The position numbers and the translations under genes are program-made. Shown here one piece after another: positions 39,723-49,072 of a stretch of DNA of 64,000 nt. The notes beneath the pieces are model-generated. The model saw nothing but the letters and a program-made list of their open reading frames with translations, was not told the origin of the DNA and did no database searches. Positions within the stretch are counted from its first letter, which is position 1, and each line of letters starts with the position of its first letter. Source of the stretch: an uncultured Pelagibacteraceae bacterium (GTDB taxonomy: Bacteria; Pseudomonadota; Alphaproteobacteria; Pelagibacterales; Pelagibacteraceae); the NCBI GenBank assembly GCA_902606075.1, contig CACLEU010000003.1:1-64000 (forward strand), written 5' to 3'.

Positions 39723-40176
39723 CGGTAGCTCAATAGAAGTTTCGAATTTAAAAGTATTAAAAAATTTTGCTTATAAAATTGCAAAACAAATACACATAGG
39801 TGACACGATTTTTTTGTATGGACAACTTGGTGTTGGAAAAACTACATTTACAAGATTTGTAATCAATTACTTACAAAAAAAAACAAAATCAAAAGTAACA
39901 GAAATTCCAAGTCCCACATTTACAATAATGTATGAATATTTGGTCAAGAAAAAATTAATCCATCATTATGATTTTTATAGAATTGAAAATTATAAAGAAA
40001 TTAACAATATAGGAATTTTTGAGGACAAAGAGGTAATTACTTTAGTAGAATGGCCAGAGAAAATAAAATTCAAACCGAAAAATCGTATTGAATTGAAATT
40101 TAGTTATTCAAAAAACTTCAGCTGTAGAAAAATAAAGATTAAACTCTGCGGTAATTGTAAAAATTATGAAATTTAA
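39706..40176 (+). CDS. tsaE: tRNA threonylcarbamoyladenosine synthesis ATPase TsaE
   Basis: An ATPase of the t6A37 complex with TsaB and TsaD. The 156-residue protein has the P-loop [15 protein letters not shown], the [10 protein letters not shown] segment and [13 protein letters not shown] choose ATG 39706, which has GAAGGA about 13 bp upstream and overlaps ahcY by 17 bp; the ATG at 39676 would lie deeper in ahcY. It overlaps the next gene by 11 bp. Confidence 0.92.
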   Translation: MPIATNGSSIEVSNLKVLKNFAYKIAKQIHIGDTIFLYGQLGVGKTTFTRFVINYLQKKTKSKVTEIPSPTFTIMYEYLVKKKLIHHYDFYRIENYKEINNIGIFEDKEVITLVEWPEKIKFKPKNRIELKFSYSKNFSCRKIKIKLCGNCKNYEI

Positions 40177-41071
40177 GAAAATCAAAGGTGACGCATCAGA
40201 TAGAGAGTTTTTTAGATCAAAAAATTCAATATTAATATTTTCAAAAAAAAATAAATTTAAAAATCTTTTAGTATATGATTGTATTAATAAAATTTTGAAT
40301 AATCACAAAATACCTTCACCTAAACTTTTAAAAAATAATTACACTAAGAACTCAATAGAGATTACTGATTTAGGAAAAATAAGTATAAAGAATATTTTGA
40401 ATAATAAAAACCAATATGATTTTTACAAAAAAATTATTGATATATTAATAAAGTTTACAAAAATAAAAAATACAAAAGTCAAAGATTTTAATGGAAAATA
40501 TTACTCTATGAAAAAGTACAATTACAAAGATTTATATGAAGAGGCAGATTTATTTAATAGATGGTATGCACCATATTATGATAAAAAATTAACTACACCT
40601 AACAAAAGAAAAATAATTAGAAAAGCTATAAAAAATTTAATAAGTAAAATAAAATTATCTAATAATATGTTTGTCCACAGGGATTTTCATGTATCTAATA
40701 TGATGTATAAAAACAATAAAATATATTTAATTGATAGCCAAGATGCTGTCATTGGTAATCCAGCATATGATTTGGCATCATTAATAGATGATGTAAGGCA
40801 CAAATCATCTTATTTATTAAAAAAAAAGGTTTATTCATATTTTTTACAAAAGAACAAAAAGATAGATAAAAAATCTTTCCAAAATGATTTTTTAATACTT
40901 TCTGTTTTAAGAAATTTAAAAATTTTAGGAATTTTCACAAGACTTGCAAAAAGAGATAAGAAAAAGAATTACTTAAAATTAATACCTTATGCATGGAAAC
41001 TGATTAATCTTAGGACAAATGATAATATCATTTTTGATGAATTAATTTCGTGTATAAACAAAAAAAAATAA
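40166..41071 (+). CDS. amgK: AmgK-like aminoglycoside-phosphotransferase-fold sugar kinase
   Basis: A 301-residue APH-family kinase. The Brenner-type motif is FVHRDFHVSNMMY with the metal-binding IDSQDAVIGNPAYDLASLIDD. Homologues in the tsaE-amgK-murU arrangement phosphorylate N-acetylmuramate/GlcNAc at the anomeric carbon in the bypass route of wall recycling. It overlaps tsaE by 11 bp, with the murU-like gene 4 bp later. The N-terminal lobe is lysine-rich and divergent, so the sugar is inferred from the neighbours. Confidence 0.82.
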   Translation: MKFKKIKGDASDREFFRSKNSILIFSKKNKFKNLLVYDCINKILNNHKIPSPKLLKNNYTKNSIEITDLGKISIKNILNNKNQYDFYKKIIDILIKFTKIKNTKVKDFNGKYYSMKKYNYKDLYEEADLFNRWYAPYYDKKLTTPNKRKIIRKAIKNLISKIKLSNNMFVHRDFHVSNMMYKNNKIYLIDSQDAVIGNPAYDLASLIDDVRHKSSYLLKKKVYSYFLQKNKKIDKKSFQNDFLILSVLRNLKILGIFTRLAKRDKKKNYLKLIPYAWKLINLRTNDNIIFDELISCINKKK

Positions 41072-41075
41072 AAAG

Positions 41076-41768
41076 ATGAGAAAATTAAATACAGCTATAA
41101 TCATGTGTGCTGGTTTTGGTAAAAGATTAAGGCCACTTACCAATAAAGTTCCAAAACCTCTTTTAAAAATAGGGAATAAATCACTTTTAGAAAATACAAT
41201 AGAGTTATTAATTGAATTAAACGTAAACAAAATTCTATTAAATTCTCATCATTTGAGACAACAGATAAAACAATTTGTTTTAGAAAATAAGTTTTCAAAA
41301 AAAATTAAAGTTTTTGAGGAAAAAAGAAAGATTCTTAATACAGGAGGTGGCATCTTAAATATTGTAAAATCTTCGAAGGATAAAGATTATATAATTTTAA
41401 ACCCTGACACAATTTGGAGTAAAAAGCATTTAACTGAAATAATTAAAATGAAAAATTTATATTTTTCTAAAAAAGCTTTAAATATGCTTCTTGTAGTTAA
41501 AAAAAATAAAAGTTTTGATCAAAGACTAAATGGTGACTTTTCAATGAAAAAAAATATTCTTACATATAATTCTGGAAAAGAATATATATTTACGGGCTGT
41601 CAAATAATTAACAGAAATCTCTTTAGCAATCTAAAAAAAAAAATTTTCCCAATTTCTTTGATCTGGGACAAGTTACTAATGCATAAAAGTTTATACGGCT
41701 ATGAAAGCAAAACTAAATTTAAACATATAACAGATATTAAAATCTATAAAAAATTAACTCGTAAATAA
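41076..41768 (+). CDS. murU: MurU-like sugar-1-phosphate nucleotidyltransferase
   Basis: A 230-residue NTP-transferase. The GxGxRLRPLT signature reads CAGFGKRLRPLTNKVPKPLL, and LNPDTIWSKKHL gives the metal aspartate. In the AmgK/MurU bypass it makes UDP-MurNAc from MurNAc-1-P. The combination with the AmpG-type permease at 20419 supports anhydro-muropeptide recycling. Its 3' end overlaps gpmA on the other strand by 15 bp. Confidence 0.84.
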   Translation: MRKLNTAIIMCAGFGKRLRPLTNKVPKPLLKIGNKSLLENTIELLIELNVNKILLNSHHLRQQIKQFVLENKFSKKIKVFEEKRKILNTGGGILNIVKSSKDKDYIILNPDTIWSKKHLTEIIKMKNLYFSKKALNMLLVVKKNKSFDQRLNGDFSMKKNILTYNSGKEYIFTGCQIINRNLFSNLKKKIFPISLIWDKLLMHKSLYGYESKTKFKHITDIKIYKKLTRK

Positions 41769-42476
41769 TAATTTTTTAGCTCTTGCCTCATCAAGATATC
41801 TTGCTTTAATTACTTTTAAACTTATATCAAAATCTATAACTAAGGGGTTACCAGTAGGTATTTCTAAATTTGAAATATCTTCATTGCTTATTTTAAGCAA
41901 ATACTTACATAAAGCTCTAATAGAATTTCCATGTGCAGTAACCAATATATTTTTCTTCGATTTTAGAAGTATTAATATTTTACTTTTAAAATAAGGGATA
42001 ACACGATTATATGTGTCCTCTAAAGACTCAGAATTTGGGATATTTTCTTTTGGAATATTTTTGTATTTTTCAATATTTAATGGATGATATGAACTATTTT
42101 TATCTAAATTTTCAGGCTTTAAACTCCATGATCTTCTGAATTCATGTATTTTTTTTTCTCCTAGTTTTTTTTTCATTTCCTCTTTATTTAAACCAGTTAA
42201 AGCTCCATAATGTCTCTCATTCAGCTGCCAGGCTTCTTCAAAATTTATATTTTCAATTCCCATAGTTTTTTGAATTAATTTTAATGTATTGATAGCTCTT
42301 TTCTGAAATGAAGAAAAATAATAATCAAATTTGAGATTTTCATTAATAATGAGTTCACCAGCGGTATTAGCTTCTTTTTTACCTTGATCGGATAAATCTA
42401 TATCAACCCATCCAGTAAACTTATTTTGACTATTCCATTCACTCTGTCCATGTCTTATTAATACAAGGTGCACCAT
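41754..42476 (-). CDS. gpmA: 2,3-bisphosphoglycerate-dependent phosphoglycerate mutase
   Basis: Interconverts 3- and 2-phosphoglycerate in glycolysis/gluconeogenesis. The 240-residue histidine phosphatase has LIRHGQSEWNSQNKFTGWVDIDLSDQG with catalytic His9, ERHYGALTGLNK, and the second histidine in LVTAHGNSIRAL. Its 3' end overlaps the murU-like gene by 15 bp. Confidence 0.95.
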   Translation of the reverse strand: MVHLVLIRHGQSEWNSQNKFTGWVDIDLSDQGKKEANTAGELIINENLKFDYYFSSFQKRAINTLKLIQKTMGIENINFEEAWQLNERHYGALTGLNKEEMKKKLGEKKIHEFRRSWSLKPENLDKNSSYHPLNIEKYKNIPKENIPNSESLEDTYNRVIPYFKSKILILLKSKKNILVTAHGNSIRALCKYLLKISNEDISNLEIPTGNPLVIDFDISLKVIKARYLDEARAKKLLFTS

Positions 42477-42523
42477 TTATACATATTTGATAACTTAAAA
42501 TTACAATTAAATAAATATTAATA

Positions 42524-42916
42524 ATGCAAATAAATAAAAAATATTTGGACTTATTTTTTAAAATTTCTAATTTTACACTAATAATTCTATATTTGTATCC
42601 TGGAAGTATTCTCGGATTGATACTATATGGAAATTTAAAATTACAACCTAGATTAACAGAAGATTTTTTTTCTTTATCATCTAATCATTTTTACACCTTT
42701 TTAATTTTATCATTTATTGCTATTTTAAGTTATTCAAATAATTTAAAAAAACTTGATTACATCTTTTTATATTTACTTTTGATTTCAATAATTCTAGAGC
42801 TAACTCACCTTGTGATACCAAACAGAAGTTTTCAATATGAAGATTTGATTGGTAACATAGCTGGTGTTATAATTTCTTATATTTTAATAAAATTTTATGA
42901 GTTCATTCGAAGATAG
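42524..42916 (+). CDS. VanZ-like small membrane protein
   Basis: A 130-residue protein with four predicted helices (about 14-34, 53-68, 73-95, 105-126). The segment ELTHLVIPNRSFQYEDLIGNIAGVIISY is typical of VanZ-like proteins, in which an acidic/basic pair faces a helix. The function is unknown. The gene overlaps the F1-ATPase zeta-type gene by 20 bp. Confidence 0.7.
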   Translation: MQINKKYLDLFFKISNFTLIILYLYPGSILGLILYGNLKLQPRLTEDFFSLSSNHFYTFLILSFIAILSYSNNLKKLDYIFLYLLLISIILELTHLVIPNRSFQYEDLIGNIAGVIISYILIKFYEFIRR

Positions 42917-43205
42917 AAAAAAAAATTTTGAGAACAAATTTGCTCATGATGAAGAGCTTAAATTTAAGGTAAATTCTAAAAGAAATAAATATTTAGGTGA
43001 ATGGGCTGCAGAAATTTTAGGAAAAAAAGATGGAGATAAGGAACAATATATACTAGACGTAATCAAATCCGATTTTAGTGAACCAGGAGATGAAGATATA
43101 ATTAAAAAATTACACCAGGATTTGAAGGATAAAAATATTTCAGAAAACAATGTTAGAGAAAAATTAGATGAACTATTTCAAGTTGCAAAAAAAGATTTTT
43201 TATAG
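42897..43205 (+). CDS. F1-ATPase inhibitor zeta subunit (DUF1476)
   Basis: A 102-residue acidic/basic helical protein. It begins SSFEDRKKNFENKFAHDEELKFKV and continues RNKYLGEWAAEILG and YILDVIKSDFSEPGDEDI, which are diagnostic for DUF1476. In Paracoccus the family member (zeta) inserts into F1 and stops ATP hydrolysis. It is far from the atp operon (2248-7004). Inhibitory strength in SAR11-type homologues cannot be judged from sequence. Confidence 0.87.
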   Translation: MSSFEDRKKNFENKFAHDEELKFKVNSKRNKYLGEWAAEILGKKDGDKEQYILDVIKSDFSEPGDEDIIKKLHQDLKDKNISENNVREKLDELFQVAKKDFL

Positions 43206-43686
43206 TTTAATTATTTTTTTTTTTTTAATTTCAAAGCCTATTCATTCATTAGAAGTTGAGGGAATTGCAAAAGTAATTGACGGAGACACAATAGTCATAA
43301 ATAAAAAAAAAATCCGTTTATTTGGTATAGATGCACCTGAGCTAGCCCAACATTGCAAAAAACCTTGGATACAATTTAATTTCGTCACTTTAAATAAAAA
43401 ATATAAATGTGGATTATTAGCAAAAGAAAAATTAAAAAAAATTATTTCCAAAAATAAAATAAAATGCAAAGGTGAAAAGTACGATCGATATAAAAGATTA
43501 ATTGCGATTTGTTATAAACAAGAAATAGATCTAAACAAGTGGATGGTTAAAAATGGATTGGCTGTAAATTACTCAAAATACTCAAAAAAATATATAAGTT
43601 TGGAAATTCATGCCAAAAGAGAAAAATTAGGATTATGGAAAGGTCAATTTGATAAACCATGGGAATGGAGAAAAAAAAATAAATAA
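43168..43686 (+). CDS. Secreted thermonuclease (SNase-like)
   Basis: A 172-residue protein with a signal peptide (MNYFKLQKK, then IFYSLIIFFFLI, cleavage after IHS) and an OB-fold SNase domain. VIDGDTIVINKKKIRLFGIDAPELAQHC contains the catalytic Asp and Arg, and YDRYKRLIAICYKQEIDLNKWMV the second Arg and core strand. It may degrade external DNA for phosphate or nucleosides. The first 38 bp overlap the zeta-type gene, but the start is needed to give the signal peptide. Confidence 0.85.
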   Translation: MNYFKLQKKIFYSLIIFFFLISKPIHSLEVEGIAKVIDGDTIVINKKKIRLFGIDAPELAQHCKKPWIQFNFVTLNKKYKCGLLAKEKLKKIISKNKIKCKGEKYDRYKRLIAICYKQEIDLNKWMVKNGLAVNYSKYSKKYISLEIHAKREKLGLWKGQFDKPWEWRKKNK

Positions 43687-43700
43687 ATTATAATTCTATC

Positions 43701-44297
43701 GTGATTCTTATTAAAAAAACTTGGATAATTTTTTTCTTTTTTTTAATGAGTTGCTCATCAATACCAAAAAATACATCTGATGGCTGTTCAATATTTTCTG
43801 AAAGGTATCTATGGTACAAACACTCAAAAAAAACAGAGCAAAAATGGGGCACACCAATTTATGTTCAATTGGCAATAATTAAGATGGAGTCTGATTTCGA
43901 TTGGCTTGCTAAACCTGAAAGAAATAAGATTTTTAAAATTATTCCCTACAAAAGACCCTCATCTTCTTTTGGATACTCTCAAGCAGTCAAGGGTACATGG
44001 AAACAATATAAAAAAGAGACAAACAATCCATTGGCAATTAGAAACAGGTTTAAAGATAGTGTAGATTTTATTGGATGGTATACAAGCAAGTCTTCAAAAA
44101 TATTAAAAATTTCAAAAGAGGATTCTTTTAAACAATACATTGCTTACCATGAAGGATGGGGTAATTATAAACACTATAAAAGAAATAAAAAAGTTATTAA
44201 TTTAGCAAAAAAAGTTAAAGGTTATTCTGAAATCTATAAAAAACAATTAATCAACTGTAAAAAAAAATTAAGTCGAAAAAAATTTATAATTTATTAA
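43701..44297 (+). CDS. Lytic-transglycosylase-like lipoprotein
   Basis: A 198-residue product from a GTG start at 43701. Residues 1-18 (MILIKKTWIIFFFFLMSC) form a lipoprotein signal with Cys18 at the lipobox. The rest looks like a lysozyme/SLT-fold domain, with AIIKMESDFD giving a catalytic-like glutamate and SSFGYSQAVKGTW matching the GxxQ substrate segment. It may trim peptidoglycan at the outer membrane, but exact family assignment is uncertain. The last 4 bp overlap the RND pump gene. Confidence 0.75.
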   Translation: MILIKKTWIIFFFFLMSCSSIPKNTSDGCSIFSERYLWYKHSKKTEQKWGTPIYVQLAIIKMESDFDWLAKPERNKIFKIIPYKRPSSSFGYSQAVKGTWKQYKKETNNPLAIRNRFKDSVDFIGWYTSKSSKILKISKEDSFKQYIAYHEGWGNYKHYKRNKKVINLAKKVKGYSEIYKKQLINCKKKLSRKKFIIY

Positions 44298-47200
44298 TTT
44301 AACTCTTTCCTCAATTTTTTTTCAATATAATTGATACTTTTTGTATTTTTTCCAATTATCAAATAAATTACTGGTATCACATATAAGGTAAAAAATGTCG
44401 AAAAAAACATGCCTGCGAATATTGTTATTCCAACAGACAGCCGACTTGCTTCACCAGGGCCGCTACTAATTATTAATGGTAGAACTCCAAAAATAGTAGA
44501 GGTAGATGTCATTAATATTGGTCTGAGCCTAATGCTCGCCGACTCCATAACTGCAGTTTTTATGTTTTTTCCTTCAGTTCTTAATTGGTTTGCAAATTCA
44601 ACAATTAATATTCCATTTTTTGTAGCTAACCCAATTAGAATAATTAATGCTATTTGACTATAAACATTTATTGAGCTCCCAACTAATAATAACCCAACTA
44701 ACCCTCCCAAAATTGCAAGTGGTACTGTTAACATAATAGTTAATGGATGCTTGAAACTTTCAAACTGTGCGGCCATAACTAAATAAGCTGTTATTAATGC
44801 TAAAACAAAAATCAAGTATATTTGATAACTGATTTCTTTTATTTGTTCACTTTCACCCTTGAATTCAACTCTAGCCTCTGGTGTATTTTCTTTTACTACA
44901 TCCTCTAAAAAATTAAGAGCAGATACTAACGAGTAATCACCTACAATATTTGCAGATATGGTTACAGCTTTTTGCCTATTATATCTTGATAAAAAAGGCG
45001 CTGTGCCTTCCTCATCTATTGTAACAAGATTAGATAGTGAAATAAGCTTATTATTATTTTTAGATCTGACATAAACTTTATTTAAACTTGAAGGCTCTTT
45101 TCTACTACTTATATCGCCCTGCAATATTATAGAATATTCTTTTCCATCTTTGGTAAAGTTTGTAACATTTTTTGAACCAAAGATTGTTTCAATTGTTTTA
45201 CCAATCTCTACTGTAGAAATGCCCAAATCTGAGGTTTTTTTTTGGTCTATTTTTACATTTAAAATTGGTTTATTAAGTTCAAAATCATCTTCAATATTGG
45301 CAAGATTTTTATTTTTTCTTGCTTCAGTCTTAATTATTTCCTTCCACCTAATCAACTCTTCATAAGTATTACCTTGTATTACAAATTGAATTGGTTTTTC
45401 AACTCCACCGGTTCTAATACCTTGTGGCATTATTGGGAATGCTAAAACTCCAGGTACTTTAGAAATTTCCCTAAACGACTCCATCATAATTTTTTGTCCA
45501 CTTCTGTCTCTCTTTTCCCAACTCTCTAACAAAGCAATAATGAATGCAGAGTTTACTTGTTTACTACTTTTTCCAAACCCTGGAACTCTTAATATTACTC
45601 TTCGGTATTCGCCTTTGCCAATTTTCGGTAAAAGAAAACCTTCAATTTCTTGGGCTTTATCCGATGTAAAATCAAAACCAGAACTTTGTGGTGCTTTTAC
45701 AATTACAAAAAAAGCACCTCTATCTTCTTTTGGTATTAATTGTTTGGGAGCATAAAGAAATGCAATTACGGTCAATATTAAAACAGATAACAAAAAAATT
45801 ATAATAATCTTTTTTTTATCAATCCAGTAGGATAGTGAATTTTTATAAAAGGTTCTAAAATCATTTAATTTCCTCTCAAAATTATATGTTAATTTATTTT
45901 TTTTATCGTTATTACCAAGAACCTTGCTTGCTAGCATTGGACTTAAAGACAAAGCCACAAAACTAGAAATTATGACTGCAAAACTTAAAGTAACAGCAGT
46001 TTCCATATAAAGAACACTTGATAATCCCTTAACAAAAATTAAAGGAATAAAAACAGCCACCAGAACCAAAGTAGTTGCAATTATAGCAAATGAAACTTGC
46101 TTTGAGCCTTTGTAAGCAGCCACTAACGGGCTTTCTCCAATTTCAATTCTTCTTACAATATTTTCTAACATTACTATTGCATCATCAACGACAATTCCAA
46201 TTGCAAGCACTAAAGCCATTAATGTAAAGAGATTTATTGAAAAATCGAAAAAATATATTGCTAAAAAAGTAGATATTAGTGAAACAGGTAAAGCAACTAG
46301 AGGCACTATTAAAGATCTAAAATTTCCTAAAAAAGAGTAAATAATAAAAGACACAAGTATTAAAGCCACAAAAAGTGTCTTATATACTTCTTTAATCGCA
46401 CTTGAAACATAATTGCTCCTATCAAAAGACACCTCTAATTTTGTTCCATCTGGCAGGCTAGGCTCAATTTGTTTAATTTTTTTCTTTATTCTTTTAGCAA
46501 CAGAAATAGTGTTTGCATCTGAGTTTTGATAAATTCCAACACCCACAACTTGCTTACCATTCCCTTTAAACAGTGTTCTTGTTGATACAGGCCCAAATTC
46601 TATTCTTGCCACATCCTCAAGCTTAGTTATAGATCCATCAATAGATTTTTTTAATGGTAATTTTTTAAAAGCATCTAACGTTTCGTATGCATTTTCAAGT
46701 TTGATAGTTAAATCAATATCTTTTGATTCAATTTTACCGGCAGGAAACTCTACATTTTCTTGTCTAAGAACATTTTCAATATCTTGAGTTGTAAGATCTC
46801 TAGCTGCCAATGATAGTGGATCAAGCCACACTCTAAGTGAAAGTTCTCTTTCTCCACCTAACCTTACTCTTCCTACACCTTCTACTATTGAAAAATAGTC
46901 AGTTAAATATCTGTCTGCATAATCAGTTAACTCGAGATCGGACATAAAATCAGAACTAAAACTTAACCACATAGTTGTTCTAAAACCAGCCGATTGTTTA
47001 AATATTTCTGGTGCATCTGACTCAGTAGGTAAATTATCTAATACTCTAGCAATCGAACTCCTTACATCGTTTGCCACATCATCAATATCTAGATTGTCTT
47101 TAAATGTAAGATCAATTCTTGATCTTTCGTCTTCACTCATAGATTCTATCGAAACTAATCCAGCTGTACCTCCAACAAAGTCCTCAATTTTTTGAGTAAT

Positions 47201-47386
47201 TTGTTTATCTACAACGTTTGCGGATGCTCCTTTATAGTCTGTTTGAATAGATACCACTGGTCTATCAATATCTGGGATTTCATTAGTTGGGATCTCAAAA
47301 AAAACTAAACTACCAAATATCACTAATACTAAACTCATTACTGAGGCAATAACAGGTCTTTTTATTGATAAATCAGTAAGAAACAT
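44294..47386 (-). CDS. RND efflux pump inner-membrane transporter (AcrB/MexF family)
   Basis: A 1030-residue transporter with the normal double RND layout: TM1 (RPVIASVMSLVLVIFGSLV), porter loops, TM2-6 with the proton-relay pair in LVLAIGIVVDDAIVMLENIVRR, a second porter loop, and TM8-12 with TKNGILIVEF. It is a proton-driven exporter across the inner membrane; the cargo is unknown. The adaptor follows upstream (47388), and the TolC-type outer channel is not in this window. Confidence 0.94.
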   Translation of the reverse strand: MFLTDLSIKRPVIASVMSLVLVIFGSLVFFEIPTNEIPDIDRPVVSIQTDYKGASANVVDKQITQKIEDFVGGTAGLVSIESMSEDERSRIDLTFKDNLDIDDVANDVRSSIARVLDNLPTESDAPEIFKQSAGFRTTMWLSFSSDFMSDLELTDYADRYLTDYFSIVEGVGRVRLGGERELSLRVWLDPLSLAARDLTTQDIENVLRQENVEFPAGKIESKDIDLTIKLENAYETLDAFKKLPLKKSIDGSITKLEDVARIEFGPVSTRTLFKGNGKQVVGVGIYQNSDANTISVAKRIKKKIKQIEPSLPDGTKLEVSFDRSNYVSSAIKEVYKTLFVALILVSFIIYSFLGNFRSLIVPLVALPVSLISTFLAIYFFDFSINLFTLMALVLAIGIVVDDAIVMLENIVRRIEIGESPLVAAYKGSKQVSFAIIATTLVLVAVFIPLIFVKGLSSVLYMETAVTLSFAVIISSFVALSLSPMLASKVLGNNDKKNKLTYNFERKLNDFRTFYKNSLSYWIDKKKIIIIFLLSVLILTVIAFLYAPKQLIPKEDRGAFFVIVKAPQSSGFDFTSDKAQEIEGFLLPKIGKGEYRRVILRVPGFGKSSKQVNSAFIIALLESWEKRDRSGQKIMMESFREISKVPGVLAFPIMPQGIRTGGVEKPIQFVIQGNTYEELIRWKEIIKTEARKNKNLANIEDDFELNKPILNVKIDQKKTSDLGISTVEIGKTIETIFGSKNVTNFTKDGKEYSIILQGDISSRKEPSSLNKVYVRSKNNNKLISLSNLVTIDEEGTAPFLSRYNRQKAVTISANIVGDYSLVSALNFLEDVVKENTPEARVEFKGESEQIKEISYQIYLIFVLALITAYLVMAAQFESFKHPLTIMLTVPLAILGGLVGLLLVGSSINVYSQIALIILIGLATKNGILIVEFANQLRTEGKNIKTAVMESASIRLRPILMTSTSTIFGVLPLIISSGPGEASRLSVGITIFAGMFFSTFFTLYVIPVIYLIIGKNTKSINYIEKKLRKELN

Positions 47387-47387
47387 T

Positions 47388-48251
47388 TCAATTTAAAATT
47401 TTTATCTTAATTTTGTCTCTAACTTTTGATATTCCCTCAGCAACTATTTTGTCACCTAAATATAAACCATCAATTATTGATACTTTTCCAAAGTTTCTCT
47501 TTCCAATTTTAACCTCAACTTTTTCAACTGTGTTATCTTCAAGAACTTTATAGACAAAAGCAGTAGAACCTTGAACTAAGAGTGAATTTTCGGGAATACC
47601 GAGTTGCTCTTTTTTATCATAAATAATCTTAATATCTAAAAGCATACCGGGTATTAATTCTAATTTTTTGTTCTTAACTATTATGTTGGCAAGAACAGAT
47701 CTAGTGCTTGGGTCTACTCTAGAGCTTACTGAGTCTATAGTACCATAAAATTTCTTTTCAAATGAGTCCGATTTTACTTCCGCTGGTAATCCCGGCTTTA
47801 ATATATTTAAGTATATCTCAGGAACTTTTATGTTCAATACTATTGATGAGGTATCGTCTAAAGTTAAGATAAATGATTCTGTTCCTAAAACTCCTTGTGC
47901 TATTTCTCTTTTTCCTAGAATTCCTTTGAATGGTGCAATAATTTTTTGATCCGAAGTTTCAAAAATTAAATCTCCTTTTTCAACAATTTTACCAATAATA
48001 ATATTTTCATTTAATATTTCGTCTTTTTTAATTCTATAATTTTTATTTTTTAGAGATAGAGCAGTTCCGAAAGTCTCTATACTTTCGTAAAAAGTAGACT
48101 TATTTACTATATTAACTATGACACCAGGTGGTGGCATTTTTGAAAATTTTTTTACAAAATGTTTAGTAACAAAATGCCTACCTACTATTACTAAAATAAT
48201 TATAATTATTAAAACTACTAAAAAAAATTGAATTTTTTTTGATTTTATCAT
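47388..48251 (-). CDS. RND efflux periplasmic adaptor (membrane fusion protein)
   Basis: A 287-residue adaptor with an N-terminal membrane anchor (about residues 8-28) and a lipoyl/barrel core (IVEKGDLIFETSD, IIAPFKGILG). The usual long alpha-hairpin is very short, so this is a compact adaptor. The C-terminal barrel has the VDPSTRSVLANI segment. It starts inside the rhodanese stop by 4 bp and ends 2 bp before the pump gene. Confidence 0.87.
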   Translation of the reverse strand: MIKSKKIQFFLVVLIIIIILVIVGRHFVTKHFVKKFSKMPPPGVIVNIVNKSTFYESIETFGTALSLKNKNYRIKKDEILNENIIIGKIVEKGDLIFETSDQKIIAPFKGILGKREIAQGVLGTESFILTLDDTSSIVLNIKVPEIYLNILKPGLPAEVKSDSFEKKFYGTIDSVSSRVDPSTRSVLANIIVKNKKLELIPGMLLDIKIIYDKKEQLGIPENSLLVQGSTAFVYKVLEDNTVEKVEVKIGKRNFGKVSIIDGLYLGDKIVAEGISKVRDKIKIKILN

Positions 48252-49072
48252 GGTGAATACTTACCATATTCACTCCAAGATCCATCATAAATAATTGGTT
48301 CGTATTGATTATTTATTATTCTATAAGCATATGCTAACACCGAAGCAGTGACACCTGATCCACACGTAAAAACAAATTTATTATTATTTTTTATTTTCAT
48401 TATTTTTTCAAAAATTAATTTCAGTTCATGATTAGTTTTAAATTCATTTGTAGTTTGGTTTATGCACTCTCCATAGGGCAAACATATAGAATTTTTTATA
48501 TTCCCTTTTCTTAATCCTTTTCTAGGTTCATCTATATCTCCATTAAATCTTTTAAGGCTTCGCGCATCAACCACTACAAAATTATTTGATTTTATGTTTT
48601 CATTTATTTGACGCATTTTAAAAACATAACTACTTTTTTTTTGTGCTTTGTAATTAGACCTTGCAATATTAGTTTTCCCGTTAGTTGTTGTTTTATTCTC
48701 CTGTTTCCATTTCTTTAGTCCACCATTTAAAATATATAATTTTTCAATGTCATGCCCAAAGTACAATAAAGAAAACCAGCACCTGCAAGCCGAATATAAT
48801 TTTGAATTATCATAGATAAGAATTTTGTCGTTATTGGAAATACCTAATCTTGAAATGCTTTCACTCCATTTTTCTTCAGAGGGCAACATATGTGGAAGAT
48901 CAGTATCTTTTTCTGATGTGTCATCTAAATCAAAAAAAACAGAGTTAGGAATATGATCTTGTTCATATTCTAAATAAGGGTCCCTGCTTTCAGATGGTAA
49001 ATGCCACGAGGCATCAATTATTTTAAAATCTGTCAAATTTTTTTCTGCTAAATTAGTTGAGATTAAGCTCAT
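48248..49072 (-). CDS. Two-domain rhodanese (thiosulfate / 3-mercaptopyruvate sulfurtransferase)
   Basis: A 274-residue tandem rhodanese. The inactive N-terminal domain (ASWHLPSESRDPYLEYEQDHIPNSVFFDLD) is followed by a catalytic domain with VVDARSLKRFNGDIDEPRKG and the active-site loop FTCGSGVTA. The loop CGSGVTA is the 3-mercaptopyruvate-type (SseA) signature. It overlaps msrA and the adaptor gene by 4 bp each. Confidence 0.9.
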   Translation of the reverse strand: MSLISTNLAEKNLTDFKIIDASWHLPSESRDPYLEYEQDHIPNSVFFDLDDTSEKDTDLPHMLPSEEKWSESISRLGISNNDKILIYDNSKLYSACRCWFSLLYFGHDIEKLYILNGGLKKWKQENKTTTNGKTNIARSNYKAQKKSSYVFKMRQINENIKSNNFVVVDARSLKRFNGDIDEPRKGLRKGNIKNSICLPYGECINQTTNEFKTNHELKLIFEKIMKIKNNNKFVFTCGSGVTASVLAYAYRIINNQYEPIIYDGSWSEYGKYSP

